Below are positions 15,076 through 22,845 of a stretch of 33,256 nucleotides of DNA, piece by piece. This DNA is from Oscillospiraceae bacterium. GTDB lineage: Bacteria > Bacillota > Clostridia > Oscillospirales > Oscillospiraceae. Made by a program: the position numbers and the translations under genes. The stretch spans positions 1-33,256 of the forward strand of contig JAFXYJ010000025.1 in assembly GCA_017541825.1 (NCBI GenBank). Direction: 5' to 3'. How positions within the stretch are numbered: position 1 is the stretch's first letter; each line of letters opens with the position of its first letter. The notes below the pieces were generated by a model. It saw only the letters and a program-made list of their open reading frames with translations. It had not been told where the DNA came from and searched no databases.

Positions 15076-15716
15076 TGATTCTTACCGATTCGGCCAAAAA
15101 GGTGCTGGTGCTGGCCCCGCACACCGATGACGGGGAGCTGGGCGCCGGCGGCACCGTCGCGCGGCTCATCGAGGAGGGCGCGGAGGTATACTGGGCGGTG
15201 TTCTCCACCTGCGAGGAGTCGGTGCCTGAGGGATATCCCCGGGACGTGCTGCAGACGGAGTTCCTCCGGGCAATGGACAGGTTTTCCATCCCCCGGGAGC
15301 GAATCTCGCTGTTCCATTATCCGGTCCGGTATTTTCCCGCCCATCGGCAGGAGATCCTGGAGGATCTGGTCCGGCTCAACCGCAGCATTTCGCCCTCGCT
15401 GGTGTTCGCGCCCTCGCTGCACGACGTGCATCAGGACCATCACACCGTGGCCGAGGAGGCCGTGCGGGCCTTCAAGAAGACCTGCCTGCTCGGGTATGAG
15501 GAGCCCTGGAACGACCTCAGCTTTGACAATCAGGTGTTCATCTCCCTGGAGGAGAGGCATCTGGACGTCAAGACCGCCGCGATGGCCTGTTACGAGTCGC
15601 AGAAGTTCCGCCCCTATGCCGGAGAGGACTACCTCAAGGGCCTGGCCCGCTGCCGCGGCGTACAGATCGGCCGTCCCTACGCCGAGGCCTTTGAGACGGT
15701 GCGCTGGATCCTTTGA
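15072..15716 (+). CDS. PIG-L family N-acetylglucosamine-type deacetylase
   Basis: PIG-L/LmbE enzymes are zinc-dependent and remove acetyl groups from N-acetylated sugars or related amides. The 214-residue protein shows the metal-binding opening APHTDDGELGAGG, in the H-x-D-D-x-E arrangement seen in BshB-like members, and the downstream HDVHQDHHTVAEEA block that supplies the third metal ligand. Length is normal. The ATG overlaps the WbqC stop (ATGATGA), and the following GT4 gene starts 16 nt later. In this setting it probably deacetylates a nucleotide sugar or lipid-linked intermediate, leaving a free amine for another modification. The substrate is unknown. Confidence 0.88.
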   Translation: MMILTDSAKKVLVLAPHTDDGELGAGGTVARLIEEGAEVYWAVFSTCEESVPEGYPRDVLQTEFLRAMDRFSIPRERISLFHYPVRYFPAHRQEILEDLVRLNRSISPSLVFAPSLHDVHQDHHTVAEEAVRAFKKTCLLGYEEPWNDLSFDNQVFISLEERHLDVKTAAMACYESQKFRPYAGEDYLKGLARCRGVQIGRPYAEAFETVRWIL

Positions 15717-15732
15717 GGCCGGGAGAGCGGGA

Positions 15733-16836
15733 ATGGCAAAGATCTGTATCATGACGACGGTGCACCGCCGGGACGACACGCGGATCCTTTCCAGGGAAGG
15801 GCGCAGTCTTGCCCGGGTGTACGATGTGATCCTCCTCACGGCGGACGGACTGCCGGAGGAGACGATAGACGGCGTGCGAATCCGCTCCGTGGTGACCGAA
15901 AAACCCCGGTCCCGCCCGGAGAGGATGCTGCGCACGGCGTCTATTATGTTTCGGGCGGCTCTGGCGGAGGATGCGGACGCGTATCATTTCCACGATCCGG
16001 AGCTGCTGGGCGTGGGCATGCGCCTCAAGCGCCGCGGAAAAACGGTGGTCTACGACGTGCATGAGAGCATCTCCGATACGATCACCGACCGGGACTATCT
16101 GCCCGCGGCGATGCTCCGGGGCCTGGCGAGGGCCGCGGGCTGGGCGGACAGGAACGGCGCGCGGAAAATGGACGCCGTCGTCACCGTGACGCCCTTTTTG
16201 AAGGAACGCTACGACAGCTGGGGCTGCCGGACCGCGCTGGTCTGCAATTTTCCCTCGCTGGAGGATTTCCCGCCGCCGGAGGACGGCGCGCCGCGGGAGA
16301 TCAGCATGTGCTGCGCCGGCGCCAGGGTGGACTACAGCCGCGGCATCGTCGAGATGCTCGAGGCCTCCCGCCGCACCGGCGTTCCGCTGCATCTTTTCGG
16401 GAAAATGCACGACGCGATGGAGCGGGAGACGGCGCAGCGGGGCGGGGAAGGTCTGGTGCACACCTACGGCTTCGTCCCGCCCGAGACGGTGCGCAGACAG
16501 ATGTACTCCTCGCTGATCGGCATGGTGGTGGAGTACCCCACGGGCAACGCGGTGAACGCCTACTGCGTCAAGCTGTTCGAGTACATGGCCGCGGGCCTGG
16601 CCGTCGTCTCCTCGGATATCCCCCTGTGGCGGGAGATCGTGGAGGGAGCGGACTGCGGCATATGCGTCGACCCTAACGATCTGGACGCGGTCGTCGAGGC
16701 GGTCCGCCGTCTCGCCGCGGATCCGGAGGAGGCGCGGCGTCTGGGCCGGAACGGAAGGCGTTGGGCGGAAAAACAGTACAACTGGGCGCGGGAGGAGGAA
16801 AAGCTCCTCGCCCTGTACCGGGAGCTGATCGAGTGA
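15733..16836 (+). CDS. GT4-family glycosyltransferase
   Basis: A 367-residue retaining glycosyltransferase of the GT-B fold. The N-terminal domain starts MAKICIMTTVHRRDDTRIL and contains AYHFHDPELLGVGM and VVYDVHES, features of the subgroup acting on undecaprenyl-linked substrates. The C-terminal donor domain has CCAGARVDYSRGI, LHLFGKM, and KLFEYMAAGLAVVSSDIPLWREIV, where the E-x7-E type motif reads E-YMAAGLAV and later WREIVEG. It adds a sugar to the lipid-linked unit; donor unknown. GGGAGAGCGGGA precedes ATG at 15733, and the gene overlaps the next by 4 nt (GTGA). Confidence 0.88.
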   Translation: MAKICIMTTVHRRDDTRILSREGRSLARVYDVILLTADGLPEETIDGVRIRSVVTEKPRSRPERMLRTASIMFRAALAEDADAYHFHDPELLGVGMRLKRRGKTVVYDVHESISDTITDRDYLPAAMLRGLARAAGWADRNGARKMDAVVTVTPFLKERYDSWGCRTALVCNFPSLEDFPPPEDGAPREISMCCAGARVDYSRGIVEMLEASRRTGVPLHLFGKMHDAMERETAQRGGEGLVHTYGFVPPETVRRQMYSSLIGMVVEYPTGNAVNAYCVKLFEYMAAGLAVVSSDIPLWREIVEGADCGICVDPNDLDAVVEAVRRLAADPEEARRLGRNGRRWAEKQYNWAREEEKLLALYRELIE

Positions 16837-17960
16837 GGATCCTTATAGCGGGCAGAGGCTTTGATACCCCCGGGGAACATCGGGTCGGCGTTTTTGAGCT
16901 GGATCAGGCGAAGGCGCTGCGCGATGCGGGCCATGACGTACGCTTTGCCGCCGTGGACACCCGTTCGCTGCGCCGCCGGCGGCCGCTGGGCTGCCGGGAG
17001 TACCGTCTCGACGGGATCGGCGTCTGGTCCTGTGCCGTCCCCGCCGGGGCCAGACCGGCGGCGCTGGCCGGATTTGCCCAGCGCGCGGCCGCGGCGTCGA
17101 TCTGGAAGCGGGTGACAGCCGACGGCTGGACGCCGGAGCTCGTCCACGCCCATTTCGGCGCAGCATTGCTGCGCGAGGCCCGGCGGCGGGGGATCCCGAC
17201 GGTGTATACCGAGCACTCCTCCCAGGCGAACCGGGACGTTCCGGACGCCGCCGAGCTCCGGCGGGAGCAGGAATACTGCGCGCTCGCCGACCGCGTGATC
17301 TGCGTGAGCAGCGCCCTGGCCGGACGTCTCCGGGCGCATACCGGGACCGTGCCGCTGATCGTTCCCAACGTGATCGACACGGCGGCGTTCACGGCTCCGC
17401 CGACGGAAAAGAGCGGGACGGGCGGCTTCGCCTTCGTCTCCGCGGGAAACATGATCCCGGTCAAAGGCTTTGACATCCTTCTGGCGGCCTTCGCCGGGCT
17501 GGCGGCGCGGCGGGAAGCCGTGACGCTGACACTGATCGGCGACGGCCCGTCGGAAGCGGTGCTCAGAGCGTCCGCGCGCGACCTGGGGATCGACCGGCGG
17601 GTGCGGTTCACCGGACGCCTCTCCCGGGCCGAGATGGCCGCGGAGTACCGGAAAGCCGACGCCTTTGTGCTCGCCTCACGCTCGGAGACCTTCGGCGTAG
17701 TGTACGCGGAGGCGATGGCGGCGGGGCTGCCGGTGATCGCCTCGCGCTGCGGCGGTCCGGAGGATTTCGTCAGCGACGGCAGCGGCATCCTGGTGCCGAC
17801 GGAGGACGCGGAGGCGCTGGCCGCCGCCATGGAACAGATGATCTCCCACAGGAACGAATATGACAGCGCGGCCATCGCCGCGGCGGCCAGGGAGAGCTTT
17901 TCGCCCGGGACCGTCGCCGCCCGACTCACCGCCGTATATGAGGAGCTGGTAAAATGCTGA
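16833..17960 (+). CDS. GT4-family glycosyltransferase
   Basis: A 375-residue GT-B glycosyltransferase starting at GTG in a GTGA overlap with the preceding stop; the protein begins with RILIAGRGFDTPGEHRVGVFELDQA, a typical first Rossmann strand. ELVHAHFG and TVYTEHSS mark the acceptor domain. FVSAGNMIPVKGFDILLAAF, LTLIGDGP and ASRSETFGVVYAEAMAAGLPV carry the GT4 donor-site E-x7-E motif (ETFGVVYAE). It is closest in layout to the GT4 protein at 19036, and the two may be related by duplication. The last codons overlap the next gene by 7 nt. Donor and linkage are not evident. Confidence 0.9.
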   Translation: MRILIAGRGFDTPGEHRVGVFELDQAKALRDAGHDVRFAAVDTRSLRRRRPLGCREYRLDGIGVWSCAVPAGARPAALAGFAQRAAAASIWKRVTADGWTPELVHAHFGAALLREARRRGIPTVYTEHSSQANRDVPDAAELRREQEYCALADRVICVSSALAGRLRAHTGTVPLIVPNVIDTAAFTAPPTEKSGTGGFAFVSAGNMIPVKGFDILLAAFAGLAARREAVTLTLIGDGPSEAVLRASARDLGIDRRVRFTGRLSRAEMAAEYRKADAFVLASRSETFGVVYAEAMAAGLPVIASRCGGPEDFVSDGSGILVPTEDAEALAAAMEQMISHRNEYDSAAIAAAARESFSPGTVAARLTAVYEELVKC

Positions 17961-19033
17961 TACTCTATATCACCTATATCGATTTCGGCGCCTCGGCCTC
18001 CGGCTCCGCCGTCAGGCCGCAGAAGATGTACCGGGCCTTCCTCGACGAGGGACATGAGGTGAAGCTGCTCTGCGGCGCTCAGGGCGATTTCAAGACGAGA
18101 AAGAACAGGCTGGATGCGGTGGCGGAGGTGTCCCGCTGGCTCGACGACCACCGCCCGGATCTGTGCTACATCGAGTCGCCGGTGTACCCGATCCTGTGGA
18201 GCGCCGACAGAAAGCTCATCCGCCGGGTCCACCGCATGGGGATCCCCATCGGATACTTCTACCGGGATTTTTACTGGAAATTCCCGGGGCTCTATCCGCG
18301 GCGCCGGGATCTGATCGGCGCGGCGAAGGAGCGGTTCCTCGATCTGCAGCAGGCCAGGACGGACGCGCTTTTAAAGTGCGCGGACATCGTCTATTTCCCC
18401 TCCGAGGCCGCGTCGGCCTTCTTCTCCTACAAGGACATGCGCGCCCTGCCCCCGGCGGGGGAGGGCGGCAACCCCGCCGCCGCCGGCGAGGCGAACACCT
18501 CGATCTATGTGGGCGGGCTCTCCGGCGACTACGGCGGAGAGGCGCTGCTGCGCGCGTTCGCGATCCTCAACAGCGGCCAGGAGCGCTATCCGCTGCTGCT
18601 GGTCTGCCGGGAACGGGAGTGGGCGGGCATCCCCGAGGAGCTCAAGGCCGGCTCCTGGCTGGAGATCCACCACACCTCCGGCGACGGCCTGCTGCCGCTG
18701 TACGAGCGCGCGAGTCTGGCGGTGATCCCGGTGCGTAGGAACCCCTATACGGATATCTCCGTCAACATCAAGTTTTATGAGTACATGAGCTACGGCCTGC
18801 CGGTGGCCTCCACCGATGTGACCGCGATCGCCGCCCTGGTGGAGCTCAACGGCGTGGGCCGCACCGCGGGAGACACTCCCGAGGAGATCGCGGAGAACAT
18901 ACGGGTCATGTTCTCAGATCGGGAGCAGCTCGGCCGGTGGGCGGCCAACGCCCGCAGGGCGCTCAAGGACAACAATCTGTGGATCCACCGGGCCCGCCAG
19001 GTGGTCCGGGAGCTCTCCGGGAAGGGTCGGTGA
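17954..19033 (+). CDS. GT4-like glycosyltransferase
   Basis: A 359-residue GT-B type glycosyltransferase, more divergent than its neighbours. The N-terminal half begins MLILYITYIDFGASASGSAVRPQKM, and a PDLCYIESPVYPILW segment and the aromatic IGYFYRDFYWKFPGLYP stretch follow. The donor half has a YVGGLSGDYGGEALL strand-loop, LLLVCRERE, and NIKFYEYMSYGLPVASTDV in place of the usual GT4 E-x7-E region. It is unlikely to be secreted. The ATG lies within the end of the preceding gene (7-nt overlap, ATGCTGA) and the next ATG is 2 nt after its stop. Specificity is unknown. Confidence 0.85.
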   Translation: MLILYITYIDFGASASGSAVRPQKMYRAFLDEGHEVKLLCGAQGDFKTRKNRLDAVAEVSRWLDDHRPDLCYIESPVYPILWSADRKLIRRVHRMGIPIGYFYRDFYWKFPGLYPRRRDLIGAAKERFLDLQQARTDALLKCADIVYFPSEAASAFFSYKDMRALPPAGEGGNPAAAGEANTSIYVGGLSGDYGGEALLRAFAILNSGQERYPLLLVCREREWAGIPEELKAGSWLEIHHTSGDGLLPLYERASLAVIPVRRNPYTDISVNIKFYEYMSYGLPVASTDVTAIAALVELNGVGRTAGDTPEEIAENIRVMFSDREQLGRWAANARRALKDNNLWIHRARQVVRELSGKGR

Positions 19034-19035
19034 GC

Positions 19036-20157
19036 ATGCATATTCTCGTGATCCCCTCCTGGTATCCGACCGCAGAGGACCCGGCCGGCGGTTCCTTTTT
19101 CGCCGAGCAGGCGCGGGCGCTGGCCAACAGCGGGCACACCGTCAGCGTGACCGCGCTCTTCGGGGATTCCCCCGACGGGCGGACGCGGGTGGACGTCAGA
19201 CGGGACGGCCGGCTGACCGAGTACGCGATCCATTACCGGCCGGTACGGTTCCACCTGACGTATTTACGGATCCTCGCGGCCTTTCGGAAGCTGTTTTCCA
19301 CGGCTTTCCGGGAGGACCGGCCGGACATCATCCATGTGCACTCCTTCCGGGCCGTGCGCTATGCCCGGGCGCTTCGCAGGCTGTACGGCATCCCCTTTGT
19401 GGTGACGGAGCACGTCACATGGTTCGAGCGGGGCCTTCTGGGCGAAAAGGATCTCCGGGAGATCACCGCGGACTACACCGCCGCGGACGCCGTCGTCGCG
19501 GTCAGCACCGGTCTGCGGGAGCAGATCCGCCCGTACTGCGGCGGAAAGGAGATCCATGTGATCCCCAACCTGGTCAGCGAACGCTTTTTCACCGGCGGTC
19601 TGCACGCGCCGGCGGGAGAACGCTTCGGTTTCGTCTCCGTGGGCATGCTGGACCGCAAAAAGGGCTTCGACATCCTGCTGCGCGCCTTTGCCGCGCTGTT
19701 GGCGGAAAAACCGGCCCTCACGCTGACGATCTGCGGCGACGGTGAGGAACGCGCGGCGCTGGAGGCCCTGACTGACGAGCTCGGGCTCCGGAACGCCGTC
19801 GCCTTTACCGGCGCCCTGTCCCGGGAGGAGGTGGCCGCCGTCCTGCGGAAGAACCAGGCCTTCGTGCTGCCCAGCCGCACCGAGACCTTCGGCGTGGTAT
19901 ACGTGGAGGCCATGGCCTGCGGGCTGCCCATCGTGATGACGAAGACCAACGCCTGGGAAATGCTCGCGCTGCCGGAGACCGGCCTGGCCGTGGAGATCGA
20001 GGACGTTCCCGCCCTGACGGACGCCATGGCGCGGATCGTGGACCGTTACGGTGAGTACGACGCGGAGCGGATCGCGGCCCTCTGCCGGGAGAGCTTCTCC
20101 GAAAAGGCCGTGACGGACCGACTGACCGCTCTGTATGAGCGCGTACTGGAGCGATGA
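19036..20157 (+). CDS. GT4-family glycosyltransferase
   Basis: A 373-residue GT-B glycosyltransferase. It begins MHILVIPSWYPTAEDPAGGSFFAEQA, the opening of a well-known GT4 subgroup in which the PAGGSFF-like loop contacts the nucleotide sugar. IIHVHSFRAVRYA and FVVTEHVTWF follow. The donor domain has FVSVGMLDRKKGFDILLRAF, LTICGDGEER and PSRTETFGVVYVEAMACGLPI, giving the complete E-x7-E motif. The ATG at 19036 is 9 nt from GAAGGG; a GTG two codons earlier is possible but too close to it. Three bases separate its stop from the next ATG. The sequence does not reveal the sugar. Confidence 0.92.
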   Translation: MHILVIPSWYPTAEDPAGGSFFAEQARALANSGHTVSVTALFGDSPDGRTRVDVRRDGRLTEYAIHYRPVRFHLTYLRILAAFRKLFSTAFREDRPDIIHVHSFRAVRYARALRRLYGIPFVVTEHVTWFERGLLGEKDLREITADYTAADAVVAVSTGLREQIRPYCGGKEIHVIPNLVSERFFTGGLHAPAGERFGFVSVGMLDRKKGFDILLRAFAALLAEKPALTLTICGDGEERAALEALTDELGLRNAVAFTGALSREEVAAVLRKNQAFVLPSRTETFGVVYVEAMACGLPIVMTKTNAWEMLALPETGLAVEIEDVPALTDAMARIVDRYGEYDAERIAALCRESFSEKAVTDRLTALYERVLER

Positions 20158-20160
20158 ACC

Positions 20161-21111
20161 ATGCCGAAGATCACCGTTATCGTCCCGGTTTACAACATCC
20201 GGGATTATATTGAAAAATGCGCGGAGAGCATTCTGGCGCAAGACATGCCGGACTGGGAGCTGCTGCTTGTCGACGACGGCTCCGAAGACGGCTCCGGCGA
20301 GCTGTGCGATGAGCTCGCGGCCCGGGACGGGCGCATCAAGACGCTCCGCAAGGCCAACGGCGGCGTGGGCTCGGCGCGCAACGCGGGGCTGGACGCCGCG
20401 GCGGGGGAGTACATCTGCTTCGTCGACGGCGACGACTCCGCGGAACCGTCGCTGCTGAGCCGCCTGCTGGCATTGGCGGAGGAGACCGGCGCGCAGGTGT
20501 GTTCGGCCGGAGCGGTATGCGTGGATGAGACCGGCACAGCCTGGCGGGAGCTCCGACCGGCCCGCGGCGTTTTTGCCGACGGGCAGATTCTGCGGCAGTT
20601 TTTGATGGGCTCCGACGGCCTCTACGGCTGCTGGGGAAAGCTCTTCTCCCGCGCGGCCGTCGGAAAAACGCGCTTTTCGGCCTACACCCGCGCCGAGGAC
20701 GCGCTCTTCTGCGTCGAGGTCCTGCGTACCTGCCGGATCTACGCGGCGGCCGATGAGACGCTCTACCGCTATTTCCGGCGGCCGGACAGCGTCACGATGA
20801 GCACGGTGCGCACCGCGTCCGCCGACCAGGTCCGCGCCTGGGAGGAGATATACGGCATCCTGGAGACGGACGCGCCGGAGCTGTGCCCCTTTGCCGCCGA
20901 GAAGCTCGTTCACGACGTCGATCAGCTCTGGCCGGCCTACCGGCGGGAACGGCCGGAGGGCTGGCGGGAACAGTGCGCGTATCTGCGCGGCGTCCGCGCC
21001 CGCCGGTATCTCAGGCAGTATGCGGACGGGAAAATCTCTCCGCGCTCCCGGATCGCCGACCTCATCTTTCGGCTGAGTCCGGCGCTGTTCTACTGCCTGG
21101 CGGCCAAGTAA
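20161..21111 (+). CDS. GT2-family glycosyltransferase
   Basis: A 316-residue GT-A glycosyltransferase. The N-terminus ITVIVPVYNIRDYIEKCAES, WELLLVDDGSEDGSGELCDE, ANGGVGSARNAGLDAAAGEY and CFVDGDDSAEP are textbook GT2 blocks; the Asp-Gly-Asp-Asp binds metal and donor. The later RAEDALFCVEVL supplies the probable catalytic base (ED). The C-terminal 80 residues are helical and basic, as in transferases that attach to the membrane. It is the ninth gene of the operon, with the flippase 42 nt downstream after a GGAAAGGAGG site. Donor sugar unknown. Confidence 0.92.
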   Translation: MPKITVIVPVYNIRDYIEKCAESILAQDMPDWELLLVDDGSEDGSGELCDELAARDGRIKTLRKANGGVGSARNAGLDAAAGEYICFVDGDDSAEPSLLSRLLALAEETGAQVCSAGAVCVDETGTAWRELRPARGVFADGQILRQFLMGSDGLYGCWGKLFSRAAVGKTRFSAYTRAEDALFCVEVLRTCRIYAAADETLYRYFRRPDSVTMSTVRTASADQVRAWEEIYGILETDAPELCPFAAEKLVHDVDQLWPAYRRERPEGWREQCAYLRGVRARRYLRQYADGKISPRSRIADLIFRLSPALFYCLAAK

Positions 21112-21153
21112 GCCTAAGAGCATGCAAAAAACGGAAAGGAGGGGGACCCGGGA

Positions 21154-22710
21154 ATGAGATCGGTGTATTCTCTGCGCAACATGGCCACCGGCGTGGCGGG
21201 ACAGCTGCTCAAATTCCTGCTCAATTTCATCACCCGTACTGTCTTCATCTACTGCCTTTCTGAGGACTATCTGGGCATCAACAGCCTGTTCGGCAGCATC
21301 CTCACGGTGCTGAACCTGGCGGATCTGGGCATCGGCACCTGCATCATCTTCGCCCTGTACGATCCCATCGCCCGGGAGGACAGGGAAAAGATCAAGTCCC
21401 TGATGAACTTTTACCGCCGGGCCTACCGCATCATCGGCACCGTGTTCCTCCTGGTCGGCACAGCGCTCACGCCGGTGGTGCCGTACCTGGCCAAGGGCGG
21501 CACGGACCTTGTGAACCTGCGGCTGATCTACCTTCTTCTGGTGCTGGAGATGACCTCCACCTACTGGTTCTTCGCCTACAAGGCGGCGATCCTGACGGCG
21601 GACCAGAAGGATTACGTGGTCTCGATCATCGGCTTTTTCACCTCGGCGGTCACCGCCCTGGTGCGCGCGGCGCTGCTGCTGCTGTTCCGCCGGGATGCGC
21701 GTACGAGCTACTATATCTACTGCGTCGTCGGCATTTTCTCCAACATCCTCACGAACCTGCTCGTCAAGCGGCGGGTCGACCGGATGTATCCGTATCTGCT
21801 GGAGGGCGGCGTCACGCCGCTCACGCGGGAGGAGAAGGCGCCGATCCTCAAAAATGTCGTCGGCATGGCCACCAACCGCGTGTGCCGGGTGCTCAACGAC
21901 GGCATCGACAGCACGGTCGTATCGGCCATGATCGGCGTGGGCGCCAACGGCGTATTCTCCAACTATCTGCTGCTGCGCTCGTCGGTGGACATGGTGCTGC
22001 GCTCGTTTTTCGGTTCCATGCACTCGAGCGTTGGCAACCTGTGCGCGACCGAGACCAACGAGCGCAAGGAGGAGTTCCTGGGGATCCTCCACTTCGTGTA
22101 TTTCTGGGTCTACGGCTTCTGCTCGATCAGCCTGTGGATCCTTTACAGGCCGTTCATCGCCGGGGTATGGCTGCACGACAGCCGCTGGCTGCTCTCCCCG
22201 TGGGCCGAGTTCCTGCTGGCCTTCAACTTCCTGATGGAGGGGCTGGCCGGGGCGGTGGTCAAGTACCGGGACGTGAACGGCCTGTTCTGGCAGACCCGCT
22301 ACCGGTACATCGCCTCGTCGGTGCTCAACTGTACGCTGACGATCCTGCTGGTCGGACCGGCCAAGCTGGGCGTCATGGGCGCGCTGCTGGGCACCACCGT
22401 GAGTCTGGCGCTGATGCTCTCCTTCGACCCGGTCCTCGTCTACCGGGAGGTGCTGGGAAAGAAGGCCGGCGCGTTCTACCGGATGTACGCGCGGGACATG
22501 GCGCTGGTGATCACTACGGCGGCGCTGGTCAAGCTCGCGTCGCTGCCGTTTGCCGCCCCGTCGGTCCCGCACTTCCTGATCTGCGCGCTCGAGTGCGTCG
22601 TGATCCCCAACGGACTGTGGTATCTGCTGTTCCGTCGCAGCGTGCAGTTTGCATACCTGCGGGAGAGGCTGCAGGGGCTGCTGCGCTATTTCCGGGGCAA
22701 AAAAACGTGA
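21154..22710 (+). CDS. Wzx-type polysaccharide flippase (MOP superfamily)
   Basis: A 518-residue integral membrane protein that would carry the undecaprenyl-linked repeat unit across the membrane. It begins RSVYSLRNMATGVAGQLLKFLLNFITRTVFI, a common start of Gram-positive Wzx/RfbX proteins, and continues LGINSLFGSILTVLNLADLGIG, a conserved loop of the family. Hydrophobic segments occur through the whole chain, consistent with 12 or more helices, for example around residues 82-101, 123-145 and 155-180. ATG at 21154 is preceded by AAAGGAGGGGG. It is the last gene of the operon; the next gene has its own promoter. A dedicated chain-length regulator is not seen nearby. Confidence 0.92.
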   Translation: MRSVYSLRNMATGVAGQLLKFLLNFITRTVFIYCLSEDYLGINSLFGSILTVLNLADLGIGTCIIFALYDPIAREDREKIKSLMNFYRRAYRIIGTVFLLVGTALTPVVPYLAKGGTDLVNLRLIYLLLVLEMTSTYWFFAYKAAILTADQKDYVVSIIGFFTSAVTALVRAALLLLFRRDARTSYYIYCVVGIFSNILTNLLVKRRVDRMYPYLLEGGVTPLTREEKAPILKNVVGMATNRVCRVLNDGIDSTVVSAMIGVGANGVFSNYLLLRSSVDMVLRSFFGSMHSSVGNLCATETNERKEEFLGILHFVYFWVYGFCSISLWILYRPFIAGVWLHDSRWLLSPWAEFLLAFNFLMEGLAGAVVKYRDVNGLFWQTRYRYIASSVLNCTLTILLVGPAKLGVMGALLGTTVSLALMLSFDPVLVYREVLGKKAGAFYRMYARDMALVITTAALVKLASLPFAAPSVPHFLICALECVVIPNGLWYLLFRRSVQFAYLRERLQGLLRYFRGKKT

Positions 22711-22738
22711 AAAAACACGACAGGTTGTGTCTGCTGTC

Positions 22739-22768
22739 TTGCTTTGAGCATATAAGTTGTGATATAAT
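22739..22768 (+). promoter_or_regulatory. promoter of the diacetamido-uronic acid cassette
   Basis: A perfect -10 TATAAT (22763-22768) with a weaker -35 TTGCTT (22739-22744) at 18 nt. The first start codon is 78 nt past the -10, leaving a 5' leader of about 70 nt. Confidence 0.6.
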
Positions 22769-22773
22769 ACTTT

Positions 22774-22815
22774 GGATCATTTTTCAACGATCCCTGTTGA
22801 CCGGCTCTGTGCCGG
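22774..22815 (+). promoter_or_regulatory. two small hairpins in the 5' leader of the cassette
   Basis: GGATC (22774-22778) pairs with GATCC (22789-22793), and CCGGC (22801-22805) with GCCGG (22811-22815). Both lie between the promoter and the ribosome site GAGG at 22834. They are short and could be incidental. No known riboswitch pattern was recognised. Confidence 0.35.
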
Positions 22816-22845
22816 GAACAATAAAGCAGAATTGAGGACGATAAT

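Noticed and set aside
19264-22572. 1,102-residue open frame on the minus strand over GT4, GT2 and flippase genes
   Set aside because: Very long antisense frames are expected at this GC content and codon bias. The sense strand carries three well-defined families, and the antisense product is low-complexity and charged.
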